Source: Massilia phyllostachyos (GTDB taxonomy: Bacteria > Pseudomonadota > Gammaproteobacteria > Burkholderiales > Burkholderiaceae_D). From it: DNA of 64,000 bases. Below the pieces are notes generated by a model. The model searched no databases and was not told where the DNA came from. It saw only the letters and a program-made list of their open reading frames with translations. A program made the position numbers and the translations under genes. The stretch spans positions 682,001 through 746,000 of the forward strand of contig NZ_JAJNOC010000002.1 in NCBI RefSeq assembly GCF_021044825.1. Reading direction: 5' to 3'. Of the stretch, positions 61,932 to 64,000 are shown one piece after another (position 1 is the first letter of the stretch; every line of letters starts with the position of its first letter).

Positions 61932-62630
61932 ATGTTCGACGCTTCCGTTTTTCCCATCACGGCCAAGTGGCCGGCGCAGCATCCCGACCGCCTCCAGCTG
62001 TATTCGCTGCCGACGCCGAATGGCGTCAAGGCATCGATCATGCTGGAGGAGACCGGCTTGCCCTACGAGGTGCACAAGGTCGACTTCGCCACCAACGACC
62101 AGCTGTCGCCGGCCTACCTGTCGCTCAATCCGAACAACAAGATCCCGTCCATCATCGATCCGAACGGCCCGGACGGAAAGCCGCTGGCGCTGTTCGAGTC
62201 CGGCGCCATCCTGATCTATCTCGCCGAGAAGACGGGCAGGTTCCTGCCGCTTGACGCGGCCGGGCGCTACCACGCGATCCAGTGGGTGATGTTCCAGATG
62301 GGCGGCATCGGGCCGATGTTCGGCCAGCTCGGCTTCTTCCACAAGTTCGCCGGCCGGGAGTACGAGGACAAGCGCCCGCGCGACCGCTACGCCGGCGAAT
62401 CGAAGCGCCTGCTGGGCGTGCTGGAAACGCAGCTGGGCAAGCATGCGTGGATCGCGGGCGACGAGTACACCATCGCCGACATCGCCACCTTCCCCTGGGT
62501 GAACAACCTGGTCGGCTTCTACGATGCGGCCGACGTGGTCGGTTTCCAGGATTTCCCGCGCGTGCAGGCGGCGCTCGAGGCTTTCCGTGCGCGTCCGGCG
62601 GTGGCGGCCGGGCTCACCATTCCGGGGTGA
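61932..62630 (+). CDS. glutathione S-transferase family protein (YfcG/YghU-like)
   Basis: A 232-residue GST-fold protein. The N-terminal thioredoxin-like domain has the Nu-class YSLPTPNGVKASIMLEE start and PNNKIPSIIDPNG. The glutathione gamma-glutamyl site ESGAILIYLAEK is present, and the helical C-terminal domain ends with ARPAVAAGLTIPG. Relatives show disulfide-bond reductase activity toward glutathione disulfide derivatives. The stop TGA (62628-62630) abuts the end of the convergent PEP-CTERM gene. Confidence 0.93.
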   Translation: MFDASVFPITAKWPAQHPDRLQLYSLPTPNGVKASIMLEETGLPYEVHKVDFATNDQLSPAYLSLNPNNKIPSIIDPNGPDGKPLALFESGAILIYLAEKTGRFLPLDAAGRYHAIQWVMFQMGGIGPMFGQLGFFHKFAGREYEDKRPRDRYAGESKRLLGVLETQLGKHAWIAGDEYTIADIATFPWVNNLVGFYDAADVVGFQDFPRVQAALEAFRARPAVAAGLTIPG

Positions 62631-64000
62631 TCAAGCCGGGCGGCGGCGGCGGCGCTGCACCACCATCAGGCCGAGCGCCGCGCCGACCAGCCAGAGGGAG
62701 CCCGGCTCCGGCACTTCCGCCGGCTTGTCCGGATCCCCCGTCGCCGGAGTCGGGTCCTGCGGCGCATTGAGCGTCGGCTGGGGCGCCGGCGAACTGTCCG
62801 GGCCGCCGGCGGGGATGCCCGGATTCACAGGCGTGCCACCCGGGATCGGATCGACCCCGATGTCGCTGGCGCCGCCGCCGACCTGGCCGCCGCCAGGCGC
62901 TTGCGGCGTGGCGGGCGAGGGGAGCGCGGGCTGGGATGGCGTCGATGGCGTGCCGCCCGGCGACGTGGGGCCGCTGCCGCCGCCCGGGGTCGCCGGCGCC
63001 GCGGGCGTGGACGGCTGGGTGGCGCCGGTCTGCGGGGCCGGCGCCGGATTTGTATTCCCGGCGGCCGGCGTCCCGGCGGCCGGCGTCCCGGCGGCCGGCG
63101 TCCCGGTGGCTGGTGTCCCGGTAGCCGGCGCTCCGGCGCCTGGCGCAGCGGTGACCGGGGTCGATGCCGCGGGCGTGCCGCTGCCGGCGCCGCCACTTGC
63201 CCCGGTGTTGTTGCCCGAGGGGGCGCCGGACGTGTCGCCGGGATTGGCGCCGCTGCCGCCATCCGTGCCGCCGCTGCCGGACTGGCCCGAACCGCCGCGT
63301 CCGCTGCCGCCGCGCGATCCGAGATAGGCGCCGTAGGGCGCGCCCGGGACGTTGGCCGCGAACAGGGAGTGCGATGCGCTCTCCGCGCCGCCCGCCAGGA
63401 TGCCGGTGGCGCCATTGCCCGGCGCATTCAGGAAGCCGCCCGCGGGGCCCTGGTCGGGCAGACCATAGCCGACGTTCTCGAGAGCGCCCGCTGCGGGATC
63501 ACCCTCGACGACGGCGGAATCGAGCTCCTCGGCCGACGGACCATGCGCTTCGACCGGCAGGCGCGGCGTATCGGAAATCTGGTTGGCGCAGCGCGCGCGC
63601 GCCTCGTGGCTGCCGTCGGAAATCAAGGTCTCGCCCTCGGCCAGCATGAGTTTCTTCGCGGTCCAGTAGACCTTGTCGCCCTTGCGGTAGGACACGTGCA
63701 CGGCGCGCGGCGTGGTCACGGTTTTCTCATGGGCCTTGGCCAGGTCGAACTCGGCATAGTGCGCGGCCACGACCTTGTCCTCGCGGATCACGCGGCCCAG
63801 GTCGCGCACGCCCGTCACGCCGCCGGGCACGATCGAATGCGGATAGACGCGGCGCTGGCCGGGCTTCAGCGCTTCCTCCTGGGCGGCGGGCGTCGGCGCG
63901 GTGGCGGCAGCCGATGCGGGCGCGGTGTCGGCAATGATCGACCGCTCTGCCGGCCCCGGCGTCGACAGTGCGTACACCAACGCGCCGCCCGCCAGGCCCA
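62631..64000 (-). CDS. PEP-CTERM sorting domain protein, 5' end outside window
   Basis: Cell-surface protein of at least 456 residues whose N-terminus lies beyond the right edge: the frame is open to base 64000 and its first visible residues (GLAGGALVYAL) look like a signal or membrane anchor. A soluble part (about 30-180) with no recognised domain is followed by a long Gly/Ser/Thr/Pro-rich region, including GTPA(A/T) pentapeptides, and the C-terminal VPEPGSLWLVGAALGLMVV with a basic RRRRRR tail, a textbook PEP-CTERM signal for exosortase/archaeosortase-type processing. The exosortase must be encoded elsewhere. Confidence 0.85.
   Translation of the reverse strand, partial: GLAGGALVYALSTPGPAERSIIADTAPASAAATAPTPAAQEEALKPGQRRVYPHSIVPGGVTGVRDLGRVIREDKVVAAHYAEFDLAKAHEKTVTTPRAVHVSYRKGDKVYWTAKKLMLAEGETLISDGSHEARARCANQISDTPRLPVEAHGPSAEELDSAVVEGDPAAGALENVGYGLPDQGPAGGFLNAPGNGATGILAGGAESASHSLFAANVPGAPYGAYLGSRGGSGRGGSGQSGSGGTDGGSGANPGDTSGAPSGNNTGASGGAGSGTPAASTPVTAAPGAGAPATGTPATGTPAAGTPAAGTPAAGNTNPAPAPQTGATQPSTPAAPATPGGGSGPTSPGGTPSTPSQPALPSPATPQAPGGGQVGGGASDIGVDPIPGGTPVNPGIPAGGPDSSPAPQPTLNAPQDPTPATGDPDKPAEVPEPGSLWLVGAALGLMVVQRRRRRPA
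63055..63130. repeat. 15-bp tandem repeat (VNTR-like) inside the PEP-CTERM gene
   Basis: About five units of GCGTCCCGGCGGCCG (15 bp) in a row, with drift in the last two, encoding G-T-P-A-(A/T) repeats on the minus strand. The unit length of 15 keeps the frame when copy number changes. Confidence 0.8.

Noticed and set aside
63055..63130. The 15-bp repeats as a CRISPR array.
   Set aside because: There are no spacers, the units are direct and contiguous, and they keep the reading frame of a PEP-CTERM protein; no cas genes are present.

Overview
The window is chromosomal DNA, about 65% G+C by eye, from a betaproteobacterium. The best fit is the Oxalobacteraceae (Burkholderiales), close to Massilia/Telluria. 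The reasons are the gene order tRNA-Leu, tig, clpP, clpX, lon, hupB, tRNA-Asp, ppiD; a DUF6139/DUF4936 gene set; a PEP-CTERM protein; and protein sequences typical of that family. No prophage, insertion sequence, CRISPR array or plasmid gene is visible. Most genes are core or common accessory genes, and both window edges cut a gene.

Layout. 1-1869 is the 3' part of an RND efflux pump. 2230-11360 is the protein quality-control block: tRNA-Leu, trigger factor, ClpP, ClpX, Lon, HU, two tRNA-Asp and PpiD, nearly every gene closed by its own intrinsic terminator. 11633-15533 holds mnmH, an SGNH esterase divergent from a YbbA-like ABC ATPase, and the NAD(P)HX repair enzyme. 15611-21885 holds a 1200-residue 5-oxoprolinase, an exported protein, a type B carboxylesterase and an RlmI-like gene lacking its methyltransferase domain. 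22049-27893 is a receiver-TPR protein and purL. 27939-33510 is a leftward block: two Gly/Pro-rich peptides, two tandem parvulins, bolA, yciB, msrB and selO. 33729-47225 is rich in acyl-CoA and short-chain dehydrogenase genes (acyl-CoA ligase, FadJ-type enzyme, thiolase, two SDRs), with a RibD_C/TetR pair and an MHS-family transporter between them. 47229-52465 holds an NRDE/DUF4936/ygfZ operon divergent from mltG-tmk-holB-pilZ. 52514-58525 holds GNAT, chemoreceptor, CorA-like transporter, tatD, ankyrin protein and a PRMT-like methyltransferase. 58679-64000 holds two small proteins, an LpxO-type hydroxylase, an APH(3')-type kinase, wrbA, a GST and a PEP-CTERM protein running off the right edge.

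How the genes work together. tig/clpP/clpX/lon/ppiD handle folding and proteolysis. mltG, tmk and holB join peptidoglycan and DNA synthesis, with pilZ attached as in other proteobacteria. The ligase, FadJ-type enzyme and thiolase supply three steps of fatty-acid degradation, and two of them share an operator-like motif. selO and msrB both belong to redox defence.

The least ordinary signals lie between or within genes. There are two dispersed palindrome families whose stems covary. One RlmI-like protein has lost its catalytic domain, and one receiver domain has Glu at the phosphorylation site. selO probably starts at AUU. There is a protein-arginine-methyltransferase-like enzyme and a protein with a faint primase-like motif. 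I saw no convincing multi-gene defence or biosynthetic system.
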